IMG/VR virus record: IMGVR_UViG_3300047409_000130 | Coordinates: 1 to 38,282 of that record | Length of the DNA: 38,282 nt | Origin: a virus | Direction: 5' to 3' (one strand) | In this document: piece after piece, positions 1 through 7,727 of the stretch | How positions within the stretch are numbered: the first letter of the stretch is position 1 | Layout of the letters: the number at the start of each line of letters is the position of its first letter | Program-made: the position numbers and the translations under genes | Notes under the pieces: generated by a model | Database searches by the model: none | What the model was told of the DNA's origin: nothing | Seen by the model: the letters and a program-made list of their open reading frames with translations, nothing else

Positions 1-157
1 ACGCCGCCGACCACGCCGCCGACCTCGCCGCCGACCTCGCCGCCGACCTCGCCGCCGACCCCGCCGCCCCCGCCGACCTCGCCGCCGCCCCCGCCGACCT
101 CGCCGCCGACTCCGCCGCCGACTCCGCCGACTCCGCCGCCGACTCCGCCGCCGACTC
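1..157. repeat. 12-base tandem repeat tract (left end)
   Basis: Imperfect tandem copies of gccgccgacctc with variants ending in cac, ccc or tcc. On the minus strand each unit encodes Ala-Ala-Ser plus one variable residue (Arg, Trp, Gly or Glu). Because units are multiples of three, copy-number change keeps the frame. The same tract ends the window, so this is probably where the assembly was cut. Confidence 0.9.
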
Positions 158-580
158 GCTCGCATCCTGCTCGCATCGCTCGGCGGCTTCCGTCAGGGCC
201 GTCGCGTGCGCCGGTGCGGGATGCACCGATGCCGCTGCGCGCAGGGCGAGGGGCAGAACGCGGCGGATTGTCTCGGCCGCAACCCGCTTCGCCCATGCAA
301 CGCGGCGCTCCTCGGACCAGTTCGGCCAGTCGAGGACGAGCGGCCCCAGCGGGACCATCGCCGCCGTACGAGCGTCATCGGACGACCACGGCGCGTCGTT
401 GAGGCCGCGGAGGTCCAGCGTGCCTGACGTGTCGTCGGACCACTCCTGGCCCCGGTAGACGTTCAGGGCTTCATGGAGGCAGGCGTGCCCGTTCGGGTCG
501 TGCGCGCCCCCGTACAACTTCCCTCCGAAGCGACGCTCCACGAACGCCGCGAAGTCCTCAGTCGGTGCGGTGACAGCCAT
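1..580 (-). CDS. Repeat-tailed phage protein, N-terminal part (gene runs off the left end)
   Basis: Leftward gene starting at ATG 580, preceded by a strong GAGGAGG ribosome-binding site. About 140 residues look like an ordinary soluble early phage protein (MAVTAPTEDFAAFVERRFG, then a HACLHEALNVYRGQEWS segment) of unknown function. From about residue 140 the frame enters a low-complexity tract of Ala-Ala-Ser-X units, X being Glu, then Gly, Arg or Trp as the 12-base repeat drifts. The reading frame leaves the window at base 2 and is continuous with the partial gene at 38106-38282 if the ends are overlapped by 18 bases. An in-frame ATG also exists at 634 directly after the upstream stop, but the ribosome-binding site favours 580. 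The gene sits in the early leftward operon. Function unknown. Confidence 0.75.
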   Translation of the reverse strand, partial: MAVTAPTEDFAAFVERRFGGKLYGGAHDPNGHACLHEALNVYRGQEWSDDTSGTLDLRGLNDAPWSSDDARTAAMVPLGPLVLDWPNWSEERRVAWAKRVAAETIRRVLPLALRAAASVHPAPAHATALTEAAERCEQDASESAAESAAESAESAAESAARSAGAAARSAGAAGSAARSAARSAARSAAWSAA

Positions 581-634
581 GTGCAGTCCTCCTCGGAGTG
601 GTGGACGGGCACGGCCTCCACCGCACCCGCCCAT

Positions 635-832
635 TCAGCGTTCGGCGGATTTCCCCGCCGTCGATCCCGGCCCGCCTCGCTCCACGACGCGCTCACCGCG
701 CCGCTGCTGTCGCGGACGTGTGATCTCAGAACGGCGCACGTCGGAGAGAGCGACACCGGGAATGTCGATCACGTCCCGCCGTGCGCCGTCCACGGTCGCG
801 CCCGAACCCCGTAGAGGCGCGGCCGTGGTCAT
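635..832 (-). CDS. Small basic hypothetical protein (65 aa)
   Basis: Starts at ATG 832, which overlaps the stop of the upstream membrane microprotein as ATGA, and ends 54 bases before the start of the repeat gene. The N-terminal half is neutral (an IDIPGVALSDVRR stretch) and the C-terminal half is Arg- and Gly-rich and looks disordered. No family recognised. The overlap with the upstream gene and its position in a tight operon are the main support. Confidence 0.5.
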   Translation of the reverse strand: MTTAAPLRGSGATVDGARRDVIDIPGVALSDVRRSEITRPRQQRRGERVVERGGPGSTAGKSAER

Positions 833-945
833 GCGTGCTCCACGATCGCCACGACGAGCACGCCCACGAGCACGCTCAGGGCCGCGATGGCGACCCAGCA
901 GAGGGCCGCGAGGAGCAGGGCGTTGCGCCATGCCGTGGAGGTCAA
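829..945 (-). CDS. Single-span membrane microprotein (38 aa)
   Basis: TTG start at 945 overlaps the TGA of the HTH gene (TTGA), and its own stop overlaps the next start (ATGA). After a short polar N-terminus the whole protein is one hydrophobic stretch (ALLLAALCWVAIAALSVL, then more Val/Leu) ending in VEHA, so it should be a single-pass membrane peptide. It is the second gene of the early leftward operon. Small early membrane proteins next to immunity genes sometimes act in superinfection exclusion or toxicity; here that is only a guess. Confidence 0.5.
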   Translation of the reverse strand: MTSTAWRNALLLAALCWVAIAALSVLVGVLVVAIVEHA

Positions 946-1151
946 GCGAGCGCCGCCTTGCGTTCGGTCCGGTCGATGCCGAACTGTCGCCGCCATTCAC
1001 CGACGGTGACCCGACTGATGCCGAGCAGCGAGGCGATCTCCTGATCGGTCAGACGGCGCGCGACGTACAGCTCTCGAAGATGGGACTCGATGTCGCGGCC
1101 AGTGCGTTCCTGCACCATCCGCTGAACCGTGCTCTTGCGCATTTCAGCCAT
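942..1151 (-). CDS. Small HTH DNA-binding protein (Cro-like position)
   Basis: A 69-residue protein. Residues about 20-60 form a helix-turn-helix typical of small phage regulators: HLRELYVARRLTDQEIASLL followed by GISRVTVGEWRRQFGI. It is the first gene of the early leftward operon and is divergent from the XRE-type repressor, with a palindrome in the 29-base gap. That placement fits a Cro-like antirepressor. The fold also resembles HTH parts of some small terminase subunits, but the position argues against that. ATG 1151 is the only sensible start. Confidence 0.75.
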   Translation of the reverse strand: MAEMRKSTVQRMVQERTGRDIESHLRELYVARRLTDQEIASLLGISRVTVGEWRRQFGIDRTERKAALA

Positions 1152-1155
1152 GCTC

Positions 1156-1180
1156 GTATCCTGTCAGAACTGACGGATAC
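1156..1180. promoter_or_regulatory. Operator-like palindrome between divergent regulators
   Basis: Left arm GTATCCTGTCAG (1156-1167) and right arm CTGACGGATAC (1170-1180) are reverse complements apart from one bulged T, separated by AA. It fills the gap between the divergent HTH gene (start 1151) and repressor gene, which is where a lysis-lysogeny operator should be. The binding protein is inferred, not shown. Confidence 0.7.
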
Positions 1181-1588
1181 ATGCAAGAGGGAATGTTGAC
1201 GCTCGCGGCGGCTCTTAATCGTCAGGACCGGTTGTGGCTACCGGCCCTGACTCTCCCTACCGTTCTGGCGGTGGAGGAGCACGCGAGCGCGTTCAAGCGC
1301 GCATTCGCATCCGTGCTGGTGATGCTCCGAGCGGAGAGCGGACTAGGCTCGCAGGACGCGGTGGCTGCCAAGGTGCCAACGAGCGTGGCGACGTATCGCC
1401 GATGGGAGGCCCTGGACCATTCGGCCCTCCCGGATGCGGAGCAGGTCGCGAGCCTGTGCCGGATTCTGGGCTGCGAACCGGCTGATCTGATCCAGCCGGA
1501 GCCACTCAGTGACCGCGAGGTCCGCCTTGCGCGTCGCGTCGCTCGCGCGGCAAACCGCGGTCGGCGTCGAGCTGTCGAAGGCGATTGA
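1181..1588 (+). CDS. XRE-type helix-turn-helix repressor (putative immunity repressor)
   Basis: A 135-residue protein with a Cro/C1-type HTH domain at about residues 28-98: a FKRAFASVLVMLRAESGL helix, the SQDAVAAKVPTSVATYRRWE turn and recognition helix, and a final helix with LCRILGCEPADL. The C-terminus is a basic tail (ARRVARAANRGRRR). There is no peptidase domain, so it is not a LexA/CI-type self-cleaving repressor. It is one of four rightward genes and diverges from the HTH gene across a palindrome, fitting the lysogeny repressor. The start is uncertain: ATG 1181 abuts the palindrome with no leader, ATG 1193 has an AGAGGGA too close to it, and GTG 1271 would still keep the HTH domain. Confidence 0.75.
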   Translation: MQEGMLTLAAALNRQDRLWLPALTLPTVLAVEEHASAFKRAFASVLVMLRAESGLGSQDAVAAKVPTSVATYRRWEALDHSALPDAEQVASLCRILGCEPADLIQPEPLSDREVRLARRVARAANRGRRRAVEGD

Positions 1589-1805
1589 GGGCGCGTCGCG
1601 TGGCAAGCACAACGGCCTCCTCAACCTCGCGTTCCATGTCGGCGAGGATCGCGTCCTCAGCCGGATCGGTGACGGGAGCCGCATTTCGCACGGCGCCTGA
1701 CCCGTTCTCGCGTCGTATCGTCATCGCAGCGGTGAGGGCTGCGTGGCCGTCGCCCGACGCGTGGTCGAGCGCGTCAAGGTAGCGAACGGGTAGGGGATGG
1801 GTCAA
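1506..1805 (-). CDS. Hypothetical helical protein (99 aa)
   Basis: Leftward frame with a TTG start at 1805 and a credible acidic helix in the middle (EDAILADMEREVEEAVVLAT, then RRALNRLR). Its 3' end overlaps the repressor gene tail-to-tail by about 83 bases. No family recognised and no clear ribosome-binding site; GTG 1787 or ATG 1724 are alternative starts. If it is not real, bases 1589-1804 are the promoter region of the lipoprotein gene. Confidence 0.4.
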   Translation of the reverse strand: MTHPLPVRYLDALDHASGDGHAALTAAMTIRRENGSGAVRNAAPVTDPAEDAILADMEREVEEAVVLATRRALNRLRQLDADRGLPRERRDAQGGPRGH

Positions 1806-2353
1806 TGCGGTTATCCACGACTTTCGCGCTGGTTGTCGGGTTATCCACAGTGATAGCGGGCTGCTCCGCGGCCGCGACTCCCGCGCCCACGGCTCCCCCG
1901 CAGCCGACGCCGCAGATCATCTACGTGACCGCGCCACCTGCGCCTTCCGTCGCCCAGCCGACGCCGATCATCGTGTACGTGACGCCCGCTCCCTCGTCAG
2001 CGGCACCGACGCACGATCTGAATGGCACGATCTCGCTGTTCCTGCCCACGGCCTACGGCACGACGTTCACCGCGGCTGGCGAGACGTGTCAGGGCGTGAA
2101 CGGGTACAACGACATCGCCAAGGGCGCACCCGTCACGGCGAAGGACGGGTCGGGGACAGTCATCGGTACGGGCCAGCTGACCGAGACGGGCCACGTTGAC
2201 GCGGCCCTCGGCTGCGTTCTGCCCTTCGTCCTCGCGGGTCTGCCGGATGCCCCGTTCTACACGCTCGAGGTGAGCCACCGGGGGCCGGTCACCTATTCGC
2301 GCGCCGACCTCGCGGCGAAGGGCTGGAACGTCGCGCTGACGCTCGGCTCCTAG
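1805..2353 (+). CDS. Secreted lipoprotein (putative lysogenic-conversion or exclusion factor)
   Basis: A 182-residue protein with a classic lipoprotein signal: MRLS, hydrophobic core TTFALVVGLS, lipobox VIAGC (Cys at about residue 20). A Pro/Ala/Thr-rich linker with repeated IIYVT/IIVYVT segments runs to about residue 65. A small extracellular beta-rich domain follows, with two cysteines (ETCQG, LGCVL) that could form a disulfide. It would be exported, lipid-anchored and displayed outside the cytoplasmic membrane. It is rightward, beside the repressor, and its stop interlocks with the stop of the convergent tail gene in a shared CTAG. A lipoprotein expressed from a prophage beside the repressor often blocks superinfection or alters the host surface; that role is inference. 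The linker style recalls Chloroflexota lipoproteins. Confidence 0.8.
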   Translation: MRLSTTFALVVGLSTVIAGCSAAATPAPTAPPQPTPQIIYVTAPPAPSVAQPTPIIVYVTPAPSSAAPTHDLNGTISLFLPTAYGTTFTAAGETCQGVNGYNDIAKGAPVTAKDGSGTVIGTGQLTETGHVDAALGCVLPFVLAGLPDAPFYTLEVSHRGPVTYSRADLAAKGWNVALTLGS

Positions 2354-5300
2354 TACGCGAACTCCTCGCATGCGCGGGTCACGGTCCACAAGCCCGCCGG
2401 TTCGACCTGATGCTCCTCGCGCATCACGATGTACTCGCCGTTGCGGTGCAGCGAGGCCGTGAGGTTCAGCACGAAGTCGTCCTGGAGGTCGATCCCGAAG
2501 ATGGCGCTGTAGTCGCTGCCGACCGGATCTCCGACGAGCATGATCCGCGGCCGGGCGTGCTGGTCCTTGTAGCGTGCCACCTGCAACGGGCCGAGAAGGT
2601 CGGGGATGGTGCGGTCCGCGAAGAACAGCGCGCCGTCGATGACCGAAGGGGCCGGTCGGACGCCCTGCGTGCCCACGCTCTGGCCGTCGCTGTCGCCGTA
2701 GTACTCCGTGCCCGTGGCGTGGGTCACGGCGACCAGGTTGATGATCTGCTGGCGCTCCACGTCGAGGCCGGGCGAGCCGAGGACGTCCGCGCCGGAGACG
2801 GTCGCGACGCTCGCCTTCGACTGGAACGTCGTCCGGTCCTCGGTGCAGATCTGGTACCACGGGGCCACCGTGAGGTACTTGATCCACATTCGGGAGCCGG
2901 TGAGCTCGTTGATCTTGAGCATCGCCGCCAGCGCCGATCCGGTGAACGTGGCCGTCGTGGCGTAGGTATCCGTCACCTCAGCGCCGGTCGCGAGGTTCCA
3001 CTGCGCCATCTCGAAATCGTCCGCAGGCGCCGGGATGACGCGCGGGCCGCCGACGTGGATCGTCACCCCCGAGGCGGCCGTGTGGTAGACGAAGAACATC
3101 ACCTGCCACGGCTGGGTGGAGGCGTAGTCCGCGCTGGGCGTCCACGACACGGTGATGTCGCCGGTCCCCGACGTCGTGCCGGTCGTGGCCGCCTCGTCGT
3201 ATGTCCCGTCGCCCTTGTTGGCCGAGATGCCGACCTTGTACGCGCCGAAGTTGTCCGTCCGCACCTTGAACGAGTAGGTGACACCGGCGACGAAGGTCGG
3301 GGCGTTGAGCCCCTGCTGATAGAAGTCGTAGATGAAGCCCGAGTTCGCGACGGCGGTCGTGGTGCCGACGAGCGACGAGCCGCCGTAGATCGTGGTCGCC
3401 GACGTGACTGCCACGGATGAGGACAGCGGCACACCGCCGCCGCCCGGCCCTGAGTCCACATATCCCGAGGATGTGGACGCAAGCGTGTCGCGCAGGAACA
3501 CGTACGCGCCGTCGATCGAGTAGGTGCCGTTGGTGTCCCAGCGGACGAAGAACTGCGCGTCCGTCCGGTTCGAGGCTGGCACCCACGTCAGCGGTGCCGT
3601 GGTGTAGGACGACGTCACGCCGACCGACGTGAACGCGGCATCGCCCGTCGTCCCTGCCGAGCCGATGCCGAATGTCCCCGTCGCCGAGCCCGACGACTTC
3701 TTCCAGGTGATCCCGAAGTCGTACGTCCGGCCGCTGATGAACGTGCCGGTGATCGCGAAGAACGCCCCGGCGTCGGTCGTGTTGATGACGACGTCGGCCC
3801 GTGACGACGCGAAGAAGCCACCGGAGCCGACGCGCGTGATGGACAGGGCATTCGCAGTGAACGCGCCGCCCGTGATCGCCCAGCCCGAGGTATTCGTCTC
3901 GAACGAGCCGTTCGTGATGAAGTTCCGGAAGGCGTCGTAGTAGCCCGCCGGGTTCGACCCGACCTGGCCGTCCCATGACGAGTTGCCGACGAGGTTCCGC
4001 CAGCGCCCGGTGCCGAGGTCCGAGTACCCGTAGAGCGCCGCGCCGCGGGTGACCGACGCGCAGTCGATGTTGACCGTGCCCGCGCCCGTCGACTCGACCC
4101 ACAGGATCAGGCCCGGCGATGCGGGCGCGTCCGCCGTCATCTTGTAGGTGACGCTGAACCGTCGCCAGTCCGTCGTCGTCGTGGTGAAGCTGAGGTCCGT
4201 CCCGAGAACATTCGGCCCGAGCCCGACCCGCCACGACGTGGACCCGGACACACCGTGGAGGAACACAGATCCGCGGTAGACCTCGCCGTCGAAGTACATC
4301 GCCCCGAGCCGGGCGCTGATGTAGGCGCGCTGGCCGGAGCCTGACGCGATGAACTGCGCGGACGCTGTGCCGCCGAGCGGTGCGTAATCCGTGGTGATGC
4401 GGGTGAGCGACGTGCCCGTCTGCGTCCAGTTCGCCGTGTCCGTCTCGAACGAGGGGTTGTGGCCGACGAGGTTGAGGTTCCCGCGCTCGAAGTCCTCGAG
4501 GGCCGCGATGCGTGTCTCCCGCGCGCTCCGGCTGAGTGACAACACCGGCACGATGACGTCCGTCTCGGAGTAGCGCCGCAGCGGGTCGAACATCGTGACC
4601 GTCGCGAGGTTGCTCACCGGGTCTAGGCGGATGTCCTCGATGAACCCGTAGAAGCGGCCGTAGTCGGTCGCTGCATGGGTAGCCGTCCACTGGACAGCCT
4701 TCCCCGAGACGAGTTGCCCGCGCGATGGCCCGTCCAGGTACGTGTTCTCGGACGATCCCGCGTTGAACTGGATGCAATCCACGCGCAGCGTCGCCACGGC
4801 CGCGGTCGTCGTTCGGACGAAGAGCACGACATCGGTTCTGTCCGCGGTTGCGGTGAACGTGAACGGGTAGTTCGCCCACGACGTGGTGATGTCCGAGGAG
4901 GTCGAGCCGATGTTGGCGACCGTGCCCGCCGCCGCCGCGCCCGCGCGGACGTGGAGGTTCCCCGAGATGGACTTGAGCCAGAACGATCCCGAGTAGGTGA
5001 CGCCGTTACGGATCCGGTACGGGAAGGCGAACGTGACGCCCGAGTTGTTCGTCCCCGTCAGGACGATCGACGCCGCCTTCGTGCCCGTCCCTGTCGCGTG
5101 GTCCGATACCTGCGTGATCGACGTCGCCGCGACGGTGAGGCCCGACACCGCGAGGACCGACCAGCCGGACGTGTCGTATTCGAAGGAGGGGTTGTCGCAC
5201 TCGTTCCGGAAACGGGTGAAGTAGCTGTCGTCGTTGCGGAAGACCATCGTGCAGTCGCCCGTGGCCTCGCCCGAGTAGTCGCCCGTGGCTCCCTTGTTCT

Positions 5301-5400
5301 GCGAGATGGACATCGGGACGCGAACGGCGTCGATCCCGGTCGCGGTGAATGTGCCCGCGCCCTCCCAATCGAAGTTGACGGCGTGGGTCGGGAACGTCAT
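2350..5400 (-). CDS. Large minor tail protein with repeated carbohydrate-binding-like domains
   Basis: A 1016-residue protein encoded directly after the tape measure (ATGA overlap), the usual place of the distal/minor tail proteins. The N-terminal ~90 residues are a tail-hub-like start (MTFPTHAVNFDWEGAGTFTA). The body contains repeated jelly-roll-like units, each opening with a variant of N-P/G-S-F-E-x-D/N-T-x-x-W (about residues 70, 314 and 490) and ending in V-D/N-C or D-G motifs, as in CBM_4_9-type carbohydrate-binding modules. The last ~200 residues (IMLVGDPVGSDYSAIFGIDL region) look like a conserved minor-tail C-terminus. Likely role: tail-tip assembly and binding of host surface glycans. 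Confidence 0.85.
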   Translation of the reverse strand: MTFPTHAVNFDWEGAGTFTATGIDAVRVPMSISQNKGATGDYSGEATGDCTMVFRNDDSYFTRFRNECDNPSFEYDTSGWSVLAVSGLTVAATSITQVSDHATGTGTKAASIVLTGTNNSGVTFAFPYRIRNGVTYSGSFWLKSISGNLHVRAGAAAAGTVANIGSTSSDITTSWANYPFTFTATADRTDVVLFVRTTTAAVATLRVDCIQFNAGSSENTYLDGPSRGQLVSGKAVQWTATHAATDYGRFYGFIEDIRLDPVSNLATVTMFDPLRRYSETDVIVPVLSLSRSARETRIAALEDFERGNLNLVGHNPSFETDTANWTQTGTSLTRITTDYAPLGGTASAQFIASGSGQRAYISARLGAMYFDGEVYRGSVFLHGVSGSTSWRVGLGPNVLGTDLSFTTTTTDWRRFSVTYKMTADAPASPGLILWVESTGAGTVNIDCASVTRGAALYGYSDLGTGRWRNLVGNSSWDGQVGSNPAGYYDAFRNFITNGSFETNTSGWAITGGAFTANALSITRVGSGGFFASSRADVVINTTDAGAFFAITGTFISGRTYDFGITWKKSSGSATGTFGIGSAGTTGDAAFTSVGVTSSYTTAPLTWVPASNRTDAQFFVRWDTNGTYSIDGAYVFLRDTLASTSSGYVDSGPGGGGVPLSSSVAVTSATTIYGGSSLVGTTTAVANSGFIYDFYQQGLNAPTFVAGVTYSFKVRTDNFGAYKVGISANKGDGTYDEAATTGTTSGTGDITVSWTPSADYASTQPWQVMFFVYHTAASGVTIHVGGPRVIPAPADDFEMAQWNLATGAEVTDTYATTATFTGSALAAMLKINELTGSRMWIKYLTVAPWYQICTEDRTTFQSKASVATVSGADVLGSPGLDVERQQIINLVAVTHATGTEYYGDSDGQSVGTQGVRPAPSVIDGALFFADRTIPDLLGPLQVARYKDQHARPRIMLVGDPVGSDYSAIFGIDLQDDFVLNLTASLHRNGEYIVMREEHQVEPAGLWTVTRACEEFAY

Positions 5401-7727
5401 GAGGCCGCGACGATGGGGTGGCTGTGCGTCGCCCCGCCCGATGCATCGCCCGAGGCGTTGGCGCTGCCGGTCTTGATGCCGTCGCGTCGCAGCGCCTTGA
5501 TGATGGCCGGTTCCAGCATCGTGACGAGGCTCGACACGAACGCCGAGTTCGGGTCAGCGATGGAGCCCTGGACCGTGACGGCGACGTTGACGGGGTGTGG
5601 CGTAACTGTCGCGGTGCCGCCTGCGGCCTTGGTGCTCTTGGTTGCGCCACCAGCGGCCGGGATGTCCACGCCGTAGTGGGTGAGGAGCGCGTGGATCGCG
5701 TCGCGGATCTCGATTTCCGCCGTGTGCTGGTCCTTCGCCTTGGCGAGGATGCCCTCGAGGTGCGTCTCGGACGTCTTGAGCGCCGCAGAGAACGATGCGC
5801 GCTCGTTCTTGTCGCGGGTCGTTTCGAGTTCCTTGGCGTGGTCGTAGCGGAGCGTCTCCTGGTCGGTGAGGAGCTTCTGCTGCGTGTCCGCGGTGAGCTG
5901 CTGCGCGTCCAGCGTGGCGTTCGTGACGAGCCCCGCGCCGGGGTTCGCCGCGAGGTGTGCCGCGAGCTTGTCCCCGGCCTCCTGCGCCAAGATGTCGCCC
6001 GAGGAGACGGCCGTCTGGTCGGTGATCCCGGCCGCGACCGCTTCGGCTGCGGTGCGCTGGGCGTCGAGGGTTGCGCGCCGGTCGAAGTCGCTGAGTTGGA
6101 AGTTCGCCTCGTCGAGCTGCTGCTGGAGCGATGCGACCTGCGTGGCGTCGGTGTTCGAGTTGAGCGAGCCCTGAGCCGACGAGATGGCGGCCACAAGCCC
6201 ACCGCGCTGGTGCGCGGCTTCGTCGGCTGACAGCGCCTTCTCGGCGTCCGTCACGGGCTGCATCGCGGCTGCGCGCTTCGCGTCGAGGATCTCGTTGAGC
6301 GCCTTCCGCTCCGCGTCCACTTCCGCCGTTGCGGACTTGTGCGCGTCGTCGATTGCGGCCTGCCGCTGGGTGTGGCTGTCCTCGATCGCCTTCATCCGCT
6401 GGGCGTGGAGCTTGTCGAAGTGCTTCGTCGCTTCGGTGGTGGCGGTGTCGTACGCCTTCTTTTCGTCGGCCGCGATCGTGTCCGCGAGCTTCTTGGCCGC
6501 GGCTGCGGCAGCCTGCGAGGCCGCAGCGAGGCCGCTGCCCTTGTGGCCGCCGCCGCCTCCCCCGCCCGTCTTTCCCGGCTTCGGCGGGTTGTAGCCGAAG
6601 TTGTCGCCCAGCCCGAGGTTGTGCTGGATGAGCGCCTCGGGGTCGAAAGCGTTGGCGGTCGTGTTGATGGAGCCGACGTTGAACCCGACATTCGCGTCAG
6701 CCGTGCCCGCGCCGTAGTGGGTGTTCGTCGGGTGTCCGGCCCGGAAGGCGGCGATCCCGGCTGCCGCGTTCTGCGCTGCCACTGCCGCGGCGTTCATCCC
6801 GCGGGCGAGGTACAGCGCCGCGTCGGCTTCGCTGATCGTGAAGCCGTAGGCGCTCTGGAGTTGGCCGATCAGCGCGCCGGTGCGGGCCTCCAGGCTGTAG
6901 GTTGTCCCCTCAACGATCTGCGTGGCGCTCGCCAGTTCCGTCGCGCCCCCTGCCGCGCCGAGGTAGCCGCCCTGGAGTTCGTGGAGCGTCCCGGTGTAGC
7001 CCGCGGTGACCTGACCCGCTTCGCCGAGGATGCCGTTCGAGGTGTTGACGCGCTCGGCGTAATCGTGCTCGGCGTCTGAGGTGGCAGCCACGACGGTCGT
7101 GAACGCCTTCGTGATGCCGGTCAGGTTGTCTACCGCGTCGGCCTGCTTGTGCGCCTTGTCGTACGCCTCGTCGAAGGTGACGTTCTCGCGCGCCATCATC
7201 TGGCCGGCGAATGCGACGCCGCCGCCGAGCGCGACGAACTTCGTCAGGAGGCCGAGCACCCCGCTCGTACCGAGCGTCGCCAAGCGCCCTTGGAGCGTGA
7301 GCGCGCTCGCGGACGCGACGTCCTCGGCTCGCGCCAGCCCGGTGATCGCGGGCGTCGCCTGCGCGCCGATGCCGAGCGCCGCCTTCGCTCCCGCCACCCC
7401 GGCCGACGTGAGGTTCGCCGCGCCGTGGAGCGCCGCCTTCCCGAGATCGTCGAAGCCGTGGGCGATCTTGCCGAACTCGCCCGACACGGACATGAACAGG
7501 CCGATGGACGAGGCCGCCTGCCCCATGGGACCGGGGATCAGCTGCGCGACATTGACGAGTTCGAGGCCCGTCTTGTGGAACTCGCGCATCTTGCCGCCGG
7601 CACCCTCGGCGGTTTGCCCGAGGACGTTGATCGCGCCGCCGGCCTGAGACGCGGCGACGCCGACGTTGCGAAGCGGCTGCGACGCCGCGTCGTCGACATT
7701 GACCGCGATGCGAATGTTATTGGGCAT
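5397..7727 (-). CDS. Tape measure protein
   Basis: A 776-residue protein directly downstream of the frameshifted tail chaperone (start inside the chaperone extension) and upstream of the minor tail gene. Residues 1-300 are Ala/Gly-rich helical with a hydrophobic segment near 160-180 (LLTKFVALGGGVAFAGQ). Residues 380-660 are long, charged, coiled-coil helices rich in Ala, Lys, Asp and Glu, and the C-terminus is beta-like. Tape measures set tail length; at roughly 0.15 nm per residue this predicts a tail near 115 nm, that is, a siphovirus. No lytic transglycosylase or peptidase motif was seen. Confidence 0.9.
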   Translation of the reverse strand: MPNNIRIAVNVDDAASQPLRNVGVAASQAGGAINVLGQTAEGAGGKMREFHKTGLELVNVAQLIPGPMGQAASSIGLFMSVSGEFGKIAHGFDDLGKAALHGAANLTSAGVAGAKAALGIGAQATPAITGLARAEDVASASALTLQGRLATLGTSGVLGLLTKFVALGGGVAFAGQMMARENVTFDEAYDKAHKQADAVDNLTGITKAFTTVVAATSDAEHDYAERVNTSNGILGEAGQVTAGYTGTLHELQGGYLGAAGGATELASATQIVEGTTYSLEARTGALIGQLQSAYGFTISEADAALYLARGMNAAAVAAQNAAAGIAAFRAGHPTNTHYGAGTADANVGFNVGSINTTANAFDPEALIQHNLGLGDNFGYNPPKPGKTGGGGGGGHKGSGLAAASQAAAAAAKKLADTIAADEKKAYDTATTEATKHFDKLHAQRMKAIEDSHTQRQAAIDDAHKSATAEVDAERKALNEILDAKRAAAMQPVTDAEKALSADEAAHQRGGLVAAISSAQGSLNSNTDATQVASLQQQLDEANFQLSDFDRRATLDAQRTAAEAVAAGITDQTAVSSGDILAQEAGDKLAAHLAANPGAGLVTNATLDAQQLTADTQQKLLTDQETLRYDHAKELETTRDKNERASFSAALKTSETHLEGILAKAKDQHTAEIEIRDAIHALLTHYGVDIPAAGGATKSTKAAGGTATVTPHPVNVAVTVQGSIADPNSAFVSSLVTMLEPAIIKALRRDGIKTGSANASGDASGGATHSHPIVAAS

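Noticed and set aside
1-157. CRISPR array or origin iterons at the window ends
   Set aside because: The 12-base units are contiguous with no spacers and lie in frame within a protein gene, so they are coding repeats.
2410-3420. Long open frame on the plus strand inside the minor tail gene
   Set aside because: Arg-, Val- and Gly-rich antisense shadow caused by high GC; the minus-strand protein has clear repeated domains.
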